A stretch of 64,000 bases of DNA from Prescottella soli (GTDB taxonomy: Bacteria > Actinomycetota > Actinomycetes > Mycobacteriales > Mycobacteriaceae), in NCBI RefSeq assembly GCF_040024445.1, contig NZ_CP157276.1, positions 1,612,001 to 1,676,000 on the forward strand. The letters are read 5' to 3'. The notes under the pieces were generated by a model that was not told the DNA's origin, made no database searches, and saw nothing but the letters and a program-made list of their open reading frames with translations. Positions 46,174 to 55,000 of this stretch are shown piece after piece; the stretch's first letter is position 1, and every line of letters starts with the position of its first letter. A program made the position numbers and the translations under genes.

Positions 46174-47955
46174 ATGACTCGTTCCGCCGCCGGTCGGCTG
46201 GTTTCGATCAACGTCGGCCTTCCGAAGGACGTTCCGTGGCGCGGGAAGACCGTTCACACCGGCATCTGGAAATCGCCGGTATCGGGTCCGGTCACCGCCC
46301 GGCGGCTCAATCTCGACGGCGACGGGCAGGGCGATCTGGCCGGACACGGCGGCGAGATGCGCGCGGTCATGGTCTATCAGCTCGATTCCTATCGGCACTG
46401 GGCGCGCGAGTTCGGACGTGACGATTTCGCGCACGGACAGTTCGGGGAGAACTTCACGGTCGAGGGTCTCCCGGACGATCAGGTGTGCATCGGGGACCGG
46501 TACCGAATCGGCGGGGCGGTCTTCGAGGTCACCCAGCCGAGGGTCACGTGCTACCGCGTCGGCCTGCGGATGGACGAGCCCCGCATGGCCGCCTTGCTCG
46601 TCTCACATCGTCGCCCCGGCTTCTACCTCCGTGTCCTCGAGGAGGGGGCGGTCGAGGCCGGCCAGGAGATCGCCAAGGTCTCCGGCGGTCCGGAGTCGCT
46701 GACGGTGGTCGAGGCCGACCAGTTGCTGTACTCCGCGAACCACCCCCGCGATCAGCTCGAGCGCGCCCTGCGGATCGACGCCCTCAGTCCGGGATGGCAG
46801 GCGTCGTTCCGGTCCCTGCTCGAGAGTGCCGATCGTTCGGTCGTCGGCGGCAACGTCGGGTTGAGCCCGGCCGCGGCAGGCCCTCCCCCGGCGTGGTCGG
46901 GGTTTCGACCGCTTTGTGTCACCGGGATCCGGCAGGAGACCTCCACCATCTTCTCCGTCCTGCTCGCCGACCCGGAAGGCGCGGCGCTTCCGGCGGCGCT
47001 GCCCGGCCAGTACCTGACCGTGAAGCTCGAACCGGACACCGCCGGGCCGTCGCTCGTCCGCAGCTATTCGCTGTCCGGCGAGCCGGGCGCCGCCACCTAC
47101 CGGATCAGCATCAAGGTCGAACCACACGGGGCGGCCAGCAACCGACTGCACGACACCCTGTCCGCCGGCGACCGGCTGAGCTCGGCCGCGCCACGCGGCA
47201 CCTTCTTCCTGTCGACCGATCGTGCGCCGGTGCTCCTCGTCTCCGCCGGCGTAGGCGTGACGCCCGTGCTGGCGATGCTCCGGTCGCTGGCCGACGAGCA
47301 CTCCGCCCGGGAGGTGTGGTGGCTGCACGGGACCCGGAACACCACCGAGCACGCCTTCGCGGACGAGGTGCGCGAGCAGCTGGTTCGCTTGCCCAACAGT
47401 CGTTTTCGCATCTGCTACAGCCGACCCGGCCCCGACGACCGCGTCGGCGTCGACTTCACGGACACCGGGCACATCGACGCGGCACTACTCGCGCGCATCG
47501 ATCCGCCGCGAGACGCCCGCGCCTACATCTGTGGTCCCGACGCGTTCATGCGCGATGTCACCGACGCGCTCGTCACGCTCGGGCTGGCCCCGGACCGGGT
47601 GCGCACCGAGATCTTCGGCGCCGGGCCGAGCACCACCCCGGGCATCGCGGCCACCGCCGCGGTGCCACCGCACGCACCGCCCGACGCTGTCGATGCCGGC
47701 CCGGCGGTGTCGTTTGCCCGCAGCGGTCTGACGGCGACGTTCGACGCCGCGCGGTACGCCAGCATCCTCGAACTGGCCGAGGCGTGCGATGTCCCGGTCC
47801 GATGGTCGTGCCGGACCGGGGTCTGCCACACCTGTGAGACCGCGATGATGAGCGGTCACACCTCGTACGCCCCCGAGCCGATCGACCCGCCCGGTACCGG
47901 GGATGTGCTCATCTGCTGTTCGACACCGGTCGACGACGTGGTTCTCGACCTCTGA
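46174..47955 (+). CDS. MOSC-ferredoxin reductase-[2Fe-2S] fusion protein
   Basis: A 593-residue three-module protein. Residues 1-215: MOSC (YiiM-type; VSINVGLPKDVPW, GDLAGHGGEMRAVMVY, FGENFTVEG, TCYRVGLRM). Residues 228-465: FAD/NAD reductase (RSYSLSGEPG, SAGVGVTPVLAML, YICGPDAFM). Residues 500-593: plant-type ferredoxin with CRTGVCHTCE and a later Cys. MOSC domains bind molybdenum cofactor or activated sulfur; relatives reduce N-hydroxylated compounds. It may be a self-sufficient reductase. TAGCGT lies 7 bases before the ATG. Confidence 0.88.
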   Translation: MTRSAAGRLVSINVGLPKDVPWRGKTVHTGIWKSPVSGPVTARRLNLDGDGQGDLAGHGGEMRAVMVYQLDSYRHWAREFGRDDFAHGQFGENFTVEGLPDDQVCIGDRYRIGGAVFEVTQPRVTCYRVGLRMDEPRMAALLVSHRRPGFYLRVLEEGAVEAGQEIAKVSGGPESLTVVEADQLLYSANHPRDQLERALRIDALSPGWQASFRSLLESADRSVVGGNVGLSPAAAGPPPAWSGFRPLCVTGIRQETSTIFSVLLADPEGAALPAALPGQYLTVKLEPDTAGPSLVRSYSLSGEPGAATYRISIKVEPHGAASNRLHDTLSAGDRLSSAAPRGTFFLSTDRAPVLLVSAGVGVTPVLAMLRSLADEHSAREVWWLHGTRNTTEHAFADEVREQLVRLPNSRFRICYSRPGPDDRVGVDFTDTGHIDAALLARIDPPRDARAYICGPDAFMRDVTDALVTLGLAPDRVRTEIFGAGPSTTPGIAATAAVPPHAPPDAVDAGPAVSFARSGLTATFDAARYASILELAEACDVPVRWSCRTGVCHTCETAMMSGHTSYAPEPIDPPGTGDVLICCSTPVDDVVLDL

Positions 47956-47966
47956 CGTCGAGACCG

Positions 47967-49331
47967 CTACTGCCGTGTGACGGCGGGTGGTTCCCAGATG
48001 CCGTCGAGGATGCTCTGTTCGGGCCAGTAGGCGCGCAGATAGAGCGTGAACTCGTCGTCGGGTGCGGGCAGCCAGTTCGCCAGCAGCTTCGGGTCGGTGG
48101 GAGCGGCCCCTCCGACCGTGAGGGTCAGCGATCCGTCGTCTCCGTGCGTGAGGCCCTGGTTCTTGGTCCCCAGCGAGAACCGGTCGAGGTCGTTGGGGTG
48201 GAAGAAGTGGTGCTTGTTGTAGACCGTCAACGACCAGAACCCGCGGACCGGCGGGAGCTGAGCGGCGGGGAACCGGACCGTGTACGCGTTCGAGCCGTGG
48301 AGGCGGTCGCCCGCGTCGTCGAGATCCTGGTAGTAGTAAGCGGTTTCGTTCGGGGTGTTGACGAAGATGTTCGACTTCCCGATCGCGGTCCGAGACAGGT
48401 AGTCGGTGCCGAACGCGGCGCCGTTGCGCTGCGTGGTCCAGTTGTGAGCGACGGGATTGCCGATGTTGCGGAACTCGAACAGGCCCCGGACAACGGCATC
48501 GGTATCGATCGCGGCCTGCCGGAGTGCGTCCGCGACGACCCGGTCGCCTTCTGAGGCAACAAGAATCGATCGGAACCACTCGTACAGCGCCTCCTCACCC
48601 GGCAGTGGGGGCACCTCGTCGAGAACCTGGCCGAGCACGTCGAAGAACTTCTCGGGATCCACCCACTGGGTTTCGGTCTGGTCGCCGGTCGCTCGGCCGT
48701 CACCGAACGTCGGAACGTCCGCCCAGTCCCGAACCTTGACCTCACCGTCGAACTCCGACAGCGGATACATGCAGATGCGGCCCACGAGCGGGGCGATGGC
48801 TACGCGATCCTGCGCGGTGTCGTCCATGAACACTCGCGGGATCACGACGCCGACGCGAGTGTCGTACCGGAACACACCGGTGATGCCGGCGGGCACGTCA
48901 CCGTCCCACGAGTTGTGCGCGAGCAGGTAGAAGCCGGGACGGGTCCCGTACATCTTGCCGAGCTCGACGAACGAGTCGGTGCGCTGGTCCACCACCTGGT
49001 ACACCCAGAACCGGTCACCGAAGTCGGGGACCTGCACCACCGAGGGGCCGCGCTCGGAATCGAGGACCCCGAAGCCGTACGCGACATCCTGGTTGGGGCA
49101 GGCAACGACTCGCTCCTCCGGACGGATGTAGTCGTGCAGCATTCCGATCGTCCCGGGAGGCCCGGCCGGCACGATTCCGGCGAGCAGGCCCGGCTCCGGC
49201 AGCTGCTCCATGAGGTTCCGCCGATTGTGCATGTTCACGAGCGACCATCCCCACAGATACGCGGTGGCACCCACCGCCCGCGCGTAGTCGACGGTCATCT
49301 TCGGGCGGTCGAATCCCCCGGCATCGGTCAT
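47967..49331 (-). CDS. DUF1254/DUF1214 protein
   Basis: A 454-residue protein. The N-terminal half has the DUF1254 pattern (AYLWGWSLVNMHNRR, VACPNQDVAYGFGVLD, RFWVYQVVDQRTDSF). The C-terminal 110 residues are DUF1214 (FWSLTVYNKHHFF, LTHGDDGSLTLTVGG, NWLPAPDDEFTLYLRAYWPE). No signal peptide is seen although many relatives are exported. Function unknown. AGGGAGC precedes the ATG. Convergent with the MOSC fusion, 11 bases apart. Confidence 0.88.
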   Translation of the reverse strand: MTDAGGFDRPKMTVDYARAVGATAYLWGWSLVNMHNRRNLMEQLPEPGLLAGIVPAGPPGTIGMLHDYIRPEERVVACPNQDVAYGFGVLDSERGPSVVQVPDFGDRFWVYQVVDQRTDSFVELGKMYGTRPGFYLLAHNSWDGDVPAGITGVFRYDTRVGVVIPRVFMDDTAQDRVAIAPLVGRICMYPLSEFDGEVKVRDWADVPTFGDGRATGDQTETQWVDPEKFFDVLGQVLDEVPPLPGEEALYEWFRSILVASEGDRVVADALRQAAIDTDAVVRGLFEFRNIGNPVAHNWTTQRNGAAFGTDYLSRTAIGKSNIFVNTPNETAYYYQDLDDAGDRLHGSNAYTVRFPAAQLPPVRGFWSLTVYNKHHFFHPNDLDRFSLGTKNQGLTHGDDGSLTLTVGGAAPTDPKLLANWLPAPDDEFTLYLRAYWPEQSILDGIWEPPAVTRQ

Positions 49332-49606
49332 CGCAGCTCCCTACCTCGCGGACACGGCACGTAACGGCTGCGACCGTATGCCGTCACGGGCCGTTGCCGG
49401 ATCACCCGGAACAGATGAACCCCGGAACACACATCAGGGCACCATCTCCCGTGACCAGTCGGCACGACACACCCACATTCGTCTGTTTGATCCGCCGCGA
49501 GGGTTTGCTTCGCTGGGCCACACGGGTCGGGTGGGTCTCGTCGATCCGCGGCGCTGATACTCTCACCGCGGGGTGGGGGTCACCCGGTTGTATACGGCCA
49601 GGGGGA

Positions 49607-49915
49607 ATGGTGAGAGCTGACCCGGAGCAGATTCACTCGACGGCTGATCGAATGACCGCACTGGCCGACGAATTCTGGGACGACATCGAGGATCTCCGCC
49701 GGGGGACCGAGGACCTTATGGCGGGCGATTGGATCGGCGCTGCCGCCGACACACACGCAGCTCTGTGGGAGGAGTGGGTCGATTCGGCGCGGCGTGTGGC
49801 CGTCGCTTTGAGCGACAATGCCGGGCTTCTGCATCAAGCAGCCGACGCGTACACGAGCACTGACGAACACAACGCGAGCGCAGCGTCGAGCCTTCGACTG
49901 GAGATCGACTCCTGA
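49607..49915 (+). CDS. WXG100-type T7SS protein (first of a pair)
   Basis: A 102-residue helical-hairpin protein with the central W-I-G motif at residues 42-44 and flanking amphipathic helices, the ESAT-6/CFP-10 pattern. Expected to dimerise with the next protein and chaperone or co-secrete the effector through an ESX machine encoded elsewhere. AGGGGGA abuts the ATG. It starts a five-gene unit; its stop overlaps the next start (TGATG). Confidence 0.8.
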   Translation: MVRADPEQIHSTADRMTALADEFWDDIEDLRRGTEDLMAGDWIGAAADTHAALWEEWVDSARRVAVALSDNAGLLHQAADAYTSTDEHNASAASSLRLEIDS

Positions 49916-50202
49916 TGGCACGCTATGTCGCCAACACAGAACAGATTCTGGCCCTTGTCGACAAAGCCCGGCGAATCGGTGAGCGAATCGACCGACGCAT
50001 CTCCCAGGTAGAACATGAAATTGCTGCGCTTCACGTCGAGTGGCAAGGCGACGCTTCCGACGCCCATCGCGCCAAAGCCGACACTTGGCAGCGCGAGATG
50101 AACGATATGAAGACGGCGTTGGGGGCGCTCGAGGCGGCCGTGCACAGCGCCCATGACGGATACGTCACCAATGTCGAGCACAACATGAGGATGTGGCCCT
50201 GA
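49915..50202 (+). CDS. WXG100-type T7SS protein (second of a pair)
   Basis: A 95-residue protein with W-Q-G at residues 43-45 between two long helices (ALVDKARRIGERIDRRISQV and ALGALEAAVHSAHDG). Coupled by one-base overlaps to the genes on both sides, which strongly suggests stoichiometric production with its partner and the effector. Confidence 0.82.
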   Translation: MARYVANTEQILALVDKARRIGERIDRRISQVEHEIAALHVEWQGDASDAHRAKADTWQREMNDMKTALGALEAAVHSAHDGYVTNVEHNMRMWP

Positions 50203-51355
50203 TGCCGCCGATCACCATGGACTCCACGCTGCTCGCTGACATCGCGGGTTCGTATGAGACCGCGCACTCATCCAGTCAGGAAGTGATCGACAAACTGGCC
50301 GCCGCGCTCGACTCGAACTGGGGCTGCGCCGGAAGTGACAGTGCCGGCGCAGCATGGGCGGCAAGCTACGATCCGGCAGCATACGACGCCCTCGCCGCCG
50401 GAACCACCGTCGCCAACGCCTTTGGCAAGATGCATGATCTTCTCGCCTTCACCGCCGTCAACCACGCAAACACCGAAAACGCCAACAAGAATCCGCCCGA
50501 ACCTCCCGACGGACCACCGGCGCAACTCCCGACCAGCAACTCGCCAACCTTCAACGGCGCGTATGGCGGTGATACCGACGAGCCGTTCGGGTGGGGCCTG
50601 GTCAGCAACTGGTTGCAAGGTCACACCTGGCCAAACGGAGACCCCGAGAAACTGCGGGCACTCGGCTCCGCATGGCGCGAGGCGGCGAAAGGACTGCGGG
50701 AGGCCGCCGACGACACCGGGTCCGGTTTTGCGCAGCTCGATGACATCGACTCGGGTGAAGTACCTCAAATACTGGCCCAGATGGATCTGGTCTTCACCGA
50801 CACAGAACACGTAGCAACCCAGTTCGAGAACCTTGCGTCGTCATGTAACGACTGGGCCGACAAGATTGAGGACGCTCACCGCAAGGTCCTCGCGATTCTC
50901 GCCGGCGCGCTGGGCGTTGGCCTGATCGTCGGGGGCATCGCGGGCTTCTTCACGGTTGGGACCGGGGCGGTCGCCGCCGCAGGTGCAGCGGCAGTGTGGC
51001 AGGCGCATCCATCGTTACCGTCCTCGTCGCCTTCGATGCCGCAGCCGCGGTTGCGGTCGGAGCCACAGTTGCCGCCGGTGTCGCAGTCGGTGGCGTGGTC
51101 ACCGACCTGCAACCGTTACTCGAAGCGAACCCCACCGTGTTCAACGCGAGCACGAGCGGCGGGGGCGGGGGCGGGCACCACTACGTCACGCCACCGAAGA
51201 ACCTGTCTGGATTCCCGAACGCACGTCCCGTGAAGAAGTTGGCCCCGCGGTACCGGCAGCGATGGGAAGACGCCGACGGAACCACGTACGAGTGGGACTA
51301 CCAGCACGGCGCAGTCGAGAAATACAACAAGAGCGGCAAACATCTCGGCGAATGA
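50202..51355 (+). pseudogene. T7SS effector with colicin E3-like rRNase C-terminus, frameshifted
   Basis: The first frame encodes 265 sensible residues: an ESX-type N-terminus (residues 1-95, with NWG at 39-41), a Pro-rich linker, a CpnT-like helical domain opening WPNGDPEKLRALGSAW (143-158), and a hydrophobic segment (232-262). At GTGTG (50994-50998) the coding sense moves to another frame, which gives a second hydrophobic stretch, a Gly linker and a 60-residue tip: HHYVTPPK, RWEDADGTTYEWDYQHG, VEKY and KHLGE. This matches the colicin E3 16S rRNase (E3 has YEWDSQHGELEGY), with Asp, His and Glu at the same +0/+3/+7 spacing (51296, 51305, 51317). Removing one TG restores a 383-residue protein. 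Alternatively the second frame starts at the GTG at 50996. Confidence 0.8.
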
Positions 51356-51356
51356 G

Positions 51357-51593
51357 ATGAAAGTGAACTATTTAGAAGCCTACGATAGAGAATCCGGTTT
51401 TCTGGTACGCGAATACCGCTTGAACGGCATAGAACTTACGGACCTGAAGCGACTACTCGGTATCGACCTACAGGTTGAAATATTCGGGTACGACGTTCCA
51501 ACTTCGCTCGTTCCCGAATTAGGCAAGTACACCGAAGAGCCCGTGATCGTGGACGAATCCTGCGACTATCAGGTCGGATTCTTCCGAGAGTAG
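51357..51593 (+). CDS. Colicin E3/cloacin-type immunity protein
   Basis: A 78-residue acidic protein starting one base after the toxin stop. The C-terminal half (SLVPELGKYTEEPVIVDESC, then DYQVGFFRE) resembles ImmE3 (WVPLLQPYFNH..IDISDNEYFVSFDYRD). Expected to bind and block the rRNase tip. The gene is clearly AT-richer than its surroundings (AAAGTGAACTATTTAGAAGC at the start), a common mark of exchanged toxin-immunity cassettes. Intact although the toxin reading frame is broken. Confidence 0.72.
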   Translation: MKVNYLEAYDRESGFLVREYRLNGIELTDLKRLLGIDLQVEIFGYDVPTSLVPELGKYTEEPVIVDESCDYQVGFFRE

Positions 51594-51637
51594 AGGGCGG
51601 CCCGTCACTGGTCATAGCTATTTTTCGAAGGATCGCA

Positions 51638-52002
51638 ATGGATTACTTGGACGAATGGAACGCCTCGCAAGAAGAGGCTGTGGCCAGTTGGCGGCGGAAG
51701 AACACACAGCTACGCGAAGCACTGAGTTCGGTGATTGTTCGAACCAGTTCCCGCAACTGCGAACTCAGCATCGCGGTCGATGCGGACGCCAGAGTCACCG
51801 ACGTACGTCTGACGCCGCAGGCGCTGCGCCTCGGCGACGTTCAGCTGAGCCGCCTGCTGCGGACACGATCCAGAAGGCGCAGGTAGAAGCCGCTCAGAAA
51901 GTCGCGGAAATCACGCTCTCGTTCACTCAGGATCGAGACTCGATCGCAGCACGAGATTTTGTCGAAAAGATGCTCAACGACAGGTCCCCGGCAAAGTCAT
52001 GA
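51638..52002 (+). pseudogene. YbaB/EbfC-like gene with a frameshift
   Basis: The first frame (from the ATG at 51638) gives 75 residues of YbaB/EbfC pattern (LSIAVDADARVTDVRLTPQA, LRLGDVQLS), then turns Arg-rich. The +1 shifted frame continues with DTIQKAQVEAAQKVAEITLS and ends at 52002. Inserting one G near 51858-51862 (CTGCTG/GCGGAC) joins them into a 121-residue protein. YbaB-like proteins often accompany T7SS effectors in actinobacteria. Either a real mutation or a sequencing error. Confidence 0.7.
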
Positions 52003-52287
52003 GCGATGGCCGAGGATCTGCGGTTTCAGCGCGAGATCGTGCCTGACGGGGAGCGGGGATTGGGTCGGGCACGACCCGGTGATAATTCGAGTTTCTACGC
52101 CATCACCGCCGCCATGAGCGAGTCGTGCGATCGGGTCCCCGATCCACGCGCCCGACGCGCGGCGGTCTGCTGACCGTCGCAGCACCTTCGGTCCAGGTAC
52201 CTACCGAGAGTCATTTTCCGGCAGCGCTTTCGACGTTCCGCCGTCGACTACCAAAGTCAGGCTGGCCACGTCATGGGCGAACTCGTG
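52003..52287. other. Intergenic region between the T7SS locus and devR-like gene
   Basis: 285 bases with no gene I can support. Short frames lack coding bias. Composition is mixed (an AT-richer patch near 52080-52100 and 52205-52225), consistent with a junction at the edge of the inserted toxin locus. Confidence 0.4.
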
Positions 52288-52926
52288 CTAGCTGCGCCGG
52301 TTGCTCCGCAGCTCCGTCGCGAGGACCGCGGCCTGGGTGCGGCGCTGCATGCCGAGCTTGGCGAGCAGCCGGGAGACGTAGTTCTTGATCGTCTTCTCGG
52401 CCAGGAACAGCCGCTCGGCGATCTCGCGGTTGGTCAGGCCCTCGCCGATGAGGTCGAACACGGCCCGCTCCTGATCGGAGAGTTCGGCCAGCGGGTCGAC
52501 GGTGCGCTCGGACCGGATCCGCTGCATGAGGGCGGCCGTCGCGCGGCTGTCGAGCAGCGACCCGCCGGTTCCGACGGTCCGGACCGCCGAGATCAGGTCG
52601 GTGCCGAGGATCTGCTTGAGGACGAACCCGGAGGCGCCGGCCATGACCGCGTCGAACAGGGCCTCGTCGTCGGCGTACGAGGTGAGCATCAGGCACCGCA
52701 GGTCGGGCAGCACGGCCCGCAGGTCACGGCACAGCTCGACGCCGTTGCCGTCGGGCAGGCGCACATCGAGCACGGCGACGTCGGCGCCGCTGGACGGGAT
52801 CCGCGCCATCGCCTCGCCGACCGACGCGGCCTCGCCGACGACCGTGAGGTCGGGCGCACTGCCGAGGAGATCGACCAGTCCACGCCGCACGATCTCGTGA
52901 TCGTCCACCAGAAAGACCCGGGTCAT
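52288..52926 (-). CDS. DevR/DosR-like response regulator (NarL family)
   Basis: A 212-residue regulator. Receiver: phospho-acceptor Asp 54 in [13 protein letters not shown], the same number as in mycobacterial DevR, with LTSY and a GFVLK Lys. C-terminal Lux[51 protein letters not shown], nearly the DevR recognition helix. Expected to be phosphorylated by the DevS-like kinase at 44465-46141 and to switch on a hypoxia/NO dormancy regulon. It follows a dienelactone hydrolase gene by 56 bases on the same strand. Confidence 0.92.
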   Translation of the reverse strand: MTRVFLVDDHEIVRRGLVDLLGSAPDLTVVGEAASVGEAMARIPSSGADVAVLDVRLPDGNGVELCRDLRAVLPDLRCLMLTSYADDEALFDAVMAGASGFVLKQILGTDLISAVRTVGTGGSLLDSRATAALMQRIRSERTVDPLAELSDQERAVFDLIGEGLTNREIAERLFLAEKTIKNYVSRLLAKLGMQRRTQAAVLATELRSNRRS

Positions 52927-52982
52927 CGGTGCCACCTTCCGTAACTCGACAATGACGCTACCGCGCCCGCGCTCGCCCGGCC

Positions 52983-53801
52983 TCACGGGCCGAGGCGGAC
53001 GCGGAAGAACGACAGGATCTCGTCGCGCGCGGCAATCGTCGGCTGCCCCGCATCGTCCACCAGGTGGGCGGTCACCACGCTGTGCGGGCCGCCGATCACG
53101 TGCTCGAAGAACGGCGAGGTGTCCGGGTTGGCGGCCGAATCGGGCAGCTCCCGCGCCACGAAGCGGTCGCCGAGCGCGTCCGCGTACGCCGCGAAGCGTT
53201 GCGCCCGGCAGAACCGGTCCCCGCGGAACCGGTAGGCCATCACGGTCAGGTCCTCGCCGTCGAGGCGGCGGCGGACCGCCGCCAACTCGGCGGGACCGCT
53301 GTCGACGGCGTCGGGGTCGTCGAGCGGGAGCGACGGCTGCGAGAGGACGGGCGCGAGCACGGCTGGCTCGAGCATCATCGACAGCGCGAAGTTGCCCGTG
53401 AAACACATCCCGATCACGCCCACACCGCGGCCGCCGCACTCGGCGTGCGCGTGTCGCGCGAGGCTCCTCAGCCACACCGTCACCGGGCTCGGGTCGTTCG
53501 TGCCGAGCGCACGGAACTCGGCGCTGACGCACGCCCGTCGGAGCACGGCGAGCCCCTCCTCGACGGTGGGGACCGCGCCATCGCGGCCGAACAGGGAAGG
53601 CATGTACACGGTGAAACCCGCGTCTCGCACCCAGCGGGCGAAGCGCGCGACGTGCGGACTGATCCCCGGCATCTCCGGCATGACGACCACCGCTGGTCCG
53701 CTGCCCGCGGCGTAGACGGTCCTCGCGACGCCGTCGAACTCGATCCGTCGACGGTCGAAGTCCTCGAGCGGGTCGTCCTCGTTCATGCTGCGGTTCGGCA
53801 C
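52983..53801 (-). CDS. Dienelactone hydrolase family protein
   Basis: A 272-residue alpha/beta hydrolase. The nucleophile is Cys in [10 protein letters not shown] (dienelactone hydrolases have GYCLGG); the Asp in RFRGDRFC and His in GGPHSVVT complete a Cys-Asp-His triad. [20 protein letters not shown] is the typical N-terminal segment. GTG at 53801 chosen because GGAGGA lies 6 bases upstream; ATG at 53786 is possible. Between the GlxA-type regulator and devR-like genes, likely one transcript. Confidence 0.85.
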   Translation of the reverse strand: MPNRSMNEDDPLEDFDRRRIEFDGVARTVYAAGSGPAVVVMPEMPGISPHVARFARWVRDAGFTVYMPSLFGRDGAVPTVEEGLAVLRRACVSAEFRALGTNDPSPVTVWLRSLARHAHAECGGRGVGVIGMCFTGNFALSMMLEPAVLAPVLSQPSLPLDDPDAVDSGPAELAAVRRRLDGEDLTVMAYRFRGDRFCRAQRFAAYADALGDRFVARELPDSAANPDTSPFFEHVIGGPHSVVTAHLVDDAGQPTIAARDEILSFFRVRLGP

Positions 53802-53839
53802 CGTCGTTCCTCCATCACTGATCCGAGTGGCGTGCCCGA

Positions 53840-54889
53840 TCAGTGTTTCGGCGACCGCGCCGTCGCACGAGTGGCGCCGTCGCCACGTTCGGGGGCGATC
53901 TCGCCACCCCCGGCTGACGGTGCCGCCCGGAACTGGCGCCGGTACTCCGCGGTGCTCATTCCCACCTGCTCGAGGAACAGTCGGCGGAACGTCCCCGCAT
54001 CCTGGTAGCCGACGAGTTCGGCGATCTGCGCCAGCGGCCGGTCGGTGGTCTCGAGCAGCGACTTGGCGGCGCGGACGCGGGACCGCCGGAGGAACGCGAG
54101 TGGGGACTGTCCCGTCTCGGCGCGGAACCGTCGCAACATCGTGCGCGTGCTCACGTGGAACGCCCCCGCCAGCCGGGCGAGGTCGTAGGGCTCGGTCAGG
54201 TGCTCGACCAACCATCTGCCCACCTCCTCGGAGAACGGCCCGTGACCGTTCGGCAGCATCGCGTCCACCATGTACGGCGCCTGGCTCGTCCGGTTCTCGG
54301 CGACGAGGGTGATCCGGGCCGTGGCCCGCGCGACACCGTCCCCGAGGTGCGCGCGGGTGACGGCCGTGGCGAGGTCGAGCGCGGCGCTGAACGCCGCCGT
54401 CGTCGTGATCGGCCCGTCGTGCATCACCAGCGAATCCCCCTGGACCGTCGCGGCCGGGTACCGCCGCGCGAGTTCGGCAGCGAACAGCCACGACGTGGTG
54501 CACCGGCGCCCGTCGAGGAGTCCGGCCTCGCCCAGGAGGAACGCGCCGACGCACACCGAGGCGAGCTCGGTTCCGCGGGCCGCGGCGGCGCCCAGGAACT
54601 CCGTTTCGCGGCGCCACGCGCGCAACCGCGCCTCCGGATCCTCCGACGGCACGAGTTCGAACCCGGGCACGACGAGTCGGTCGAAGTCGTGGTGCCACGG
54701 CTCGGCGCCGATGGGGAATCCCCCGGCGGCCCGCACGGGCGTCGCCGACGCGGCGATCACCGACACCGCGAACGGGTCCTGCGCGGCGCCGGCCTGCCGT
54801 GCGACCCGATTGGCCACCAGCAACATGTCGGAGAAGAGGAAGATCTCCGCCGCCAGGCACCCCTCGTAGGCGAGGATCCCGATCCGCAT
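53840..54889 (-). CDS. GlxA/FtrA-type AraC regulator with DJ-1/PfpI domain
   Basis: A 349-residue regulator: residues 1-190 form a glutamine-amidotransferase/DJ-1 sensor domain (VCVGAFLLGEAGLLDGR with the nucleophile-elbow Cys; HDGPITTTAAFSAALDL) and residues 235-325 the double AraC HTH (LAGAFHVSTRTMLRRFRAET, LVGYQDAGTFRRLF). GGGAGGG lies about 9 bases before the ATG. It diverges from the A/B-barrel gene pair at 55001, the probable target along with the downstream hydrolase. Confidence 0.9.
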   Translation of the reverse strand: MRIGILAYEGCLAAEIFLFSDMLLVANRVARQAGAAQDPFAVSVIAASATPVRAAGGFPIGAEPWHHDFDRLVVPGFELVPSEDPEARLRAWRRETEFLGAAAARGTELASVCVGAFLLGEAGLLDGRRCTTSWLFAAELARRYPAATVQGDSLVMHDGPITTTAAFSAALDLATAVTRAHLGDGVARATARITLVAENRTSQAPYMVDAMLPNGHGPFSEEVGRWLVEHLTEPYDLARLAGAFHVSTRTMLRRFRAETGQSPLAFLRRSRVRAAKSLLETTDRPLAQIAELVGYQDAGTFRRLFLEQVGMSTAEYRRQFRAAPSAGGGEIAPERGDGATRATARSPKH

Positions 54890-55000
54890 CGCCGCTGTCC
54901 CTCCCGGTGCGCTCGCCAGCCTCCCACTGCGTGGAACGGTCGTAGGCACCACACTCCACGACGCCCTAGCGTCCTGTCGAGGTACACCGAAGGGAGTTCG

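Noticed and set aside
49607-52002. Mobile element or phage carrying the toxin locus
   Set aside because: No integrase, transposase, terminal repeats or tRNA target seen; only composition hints at transfer.
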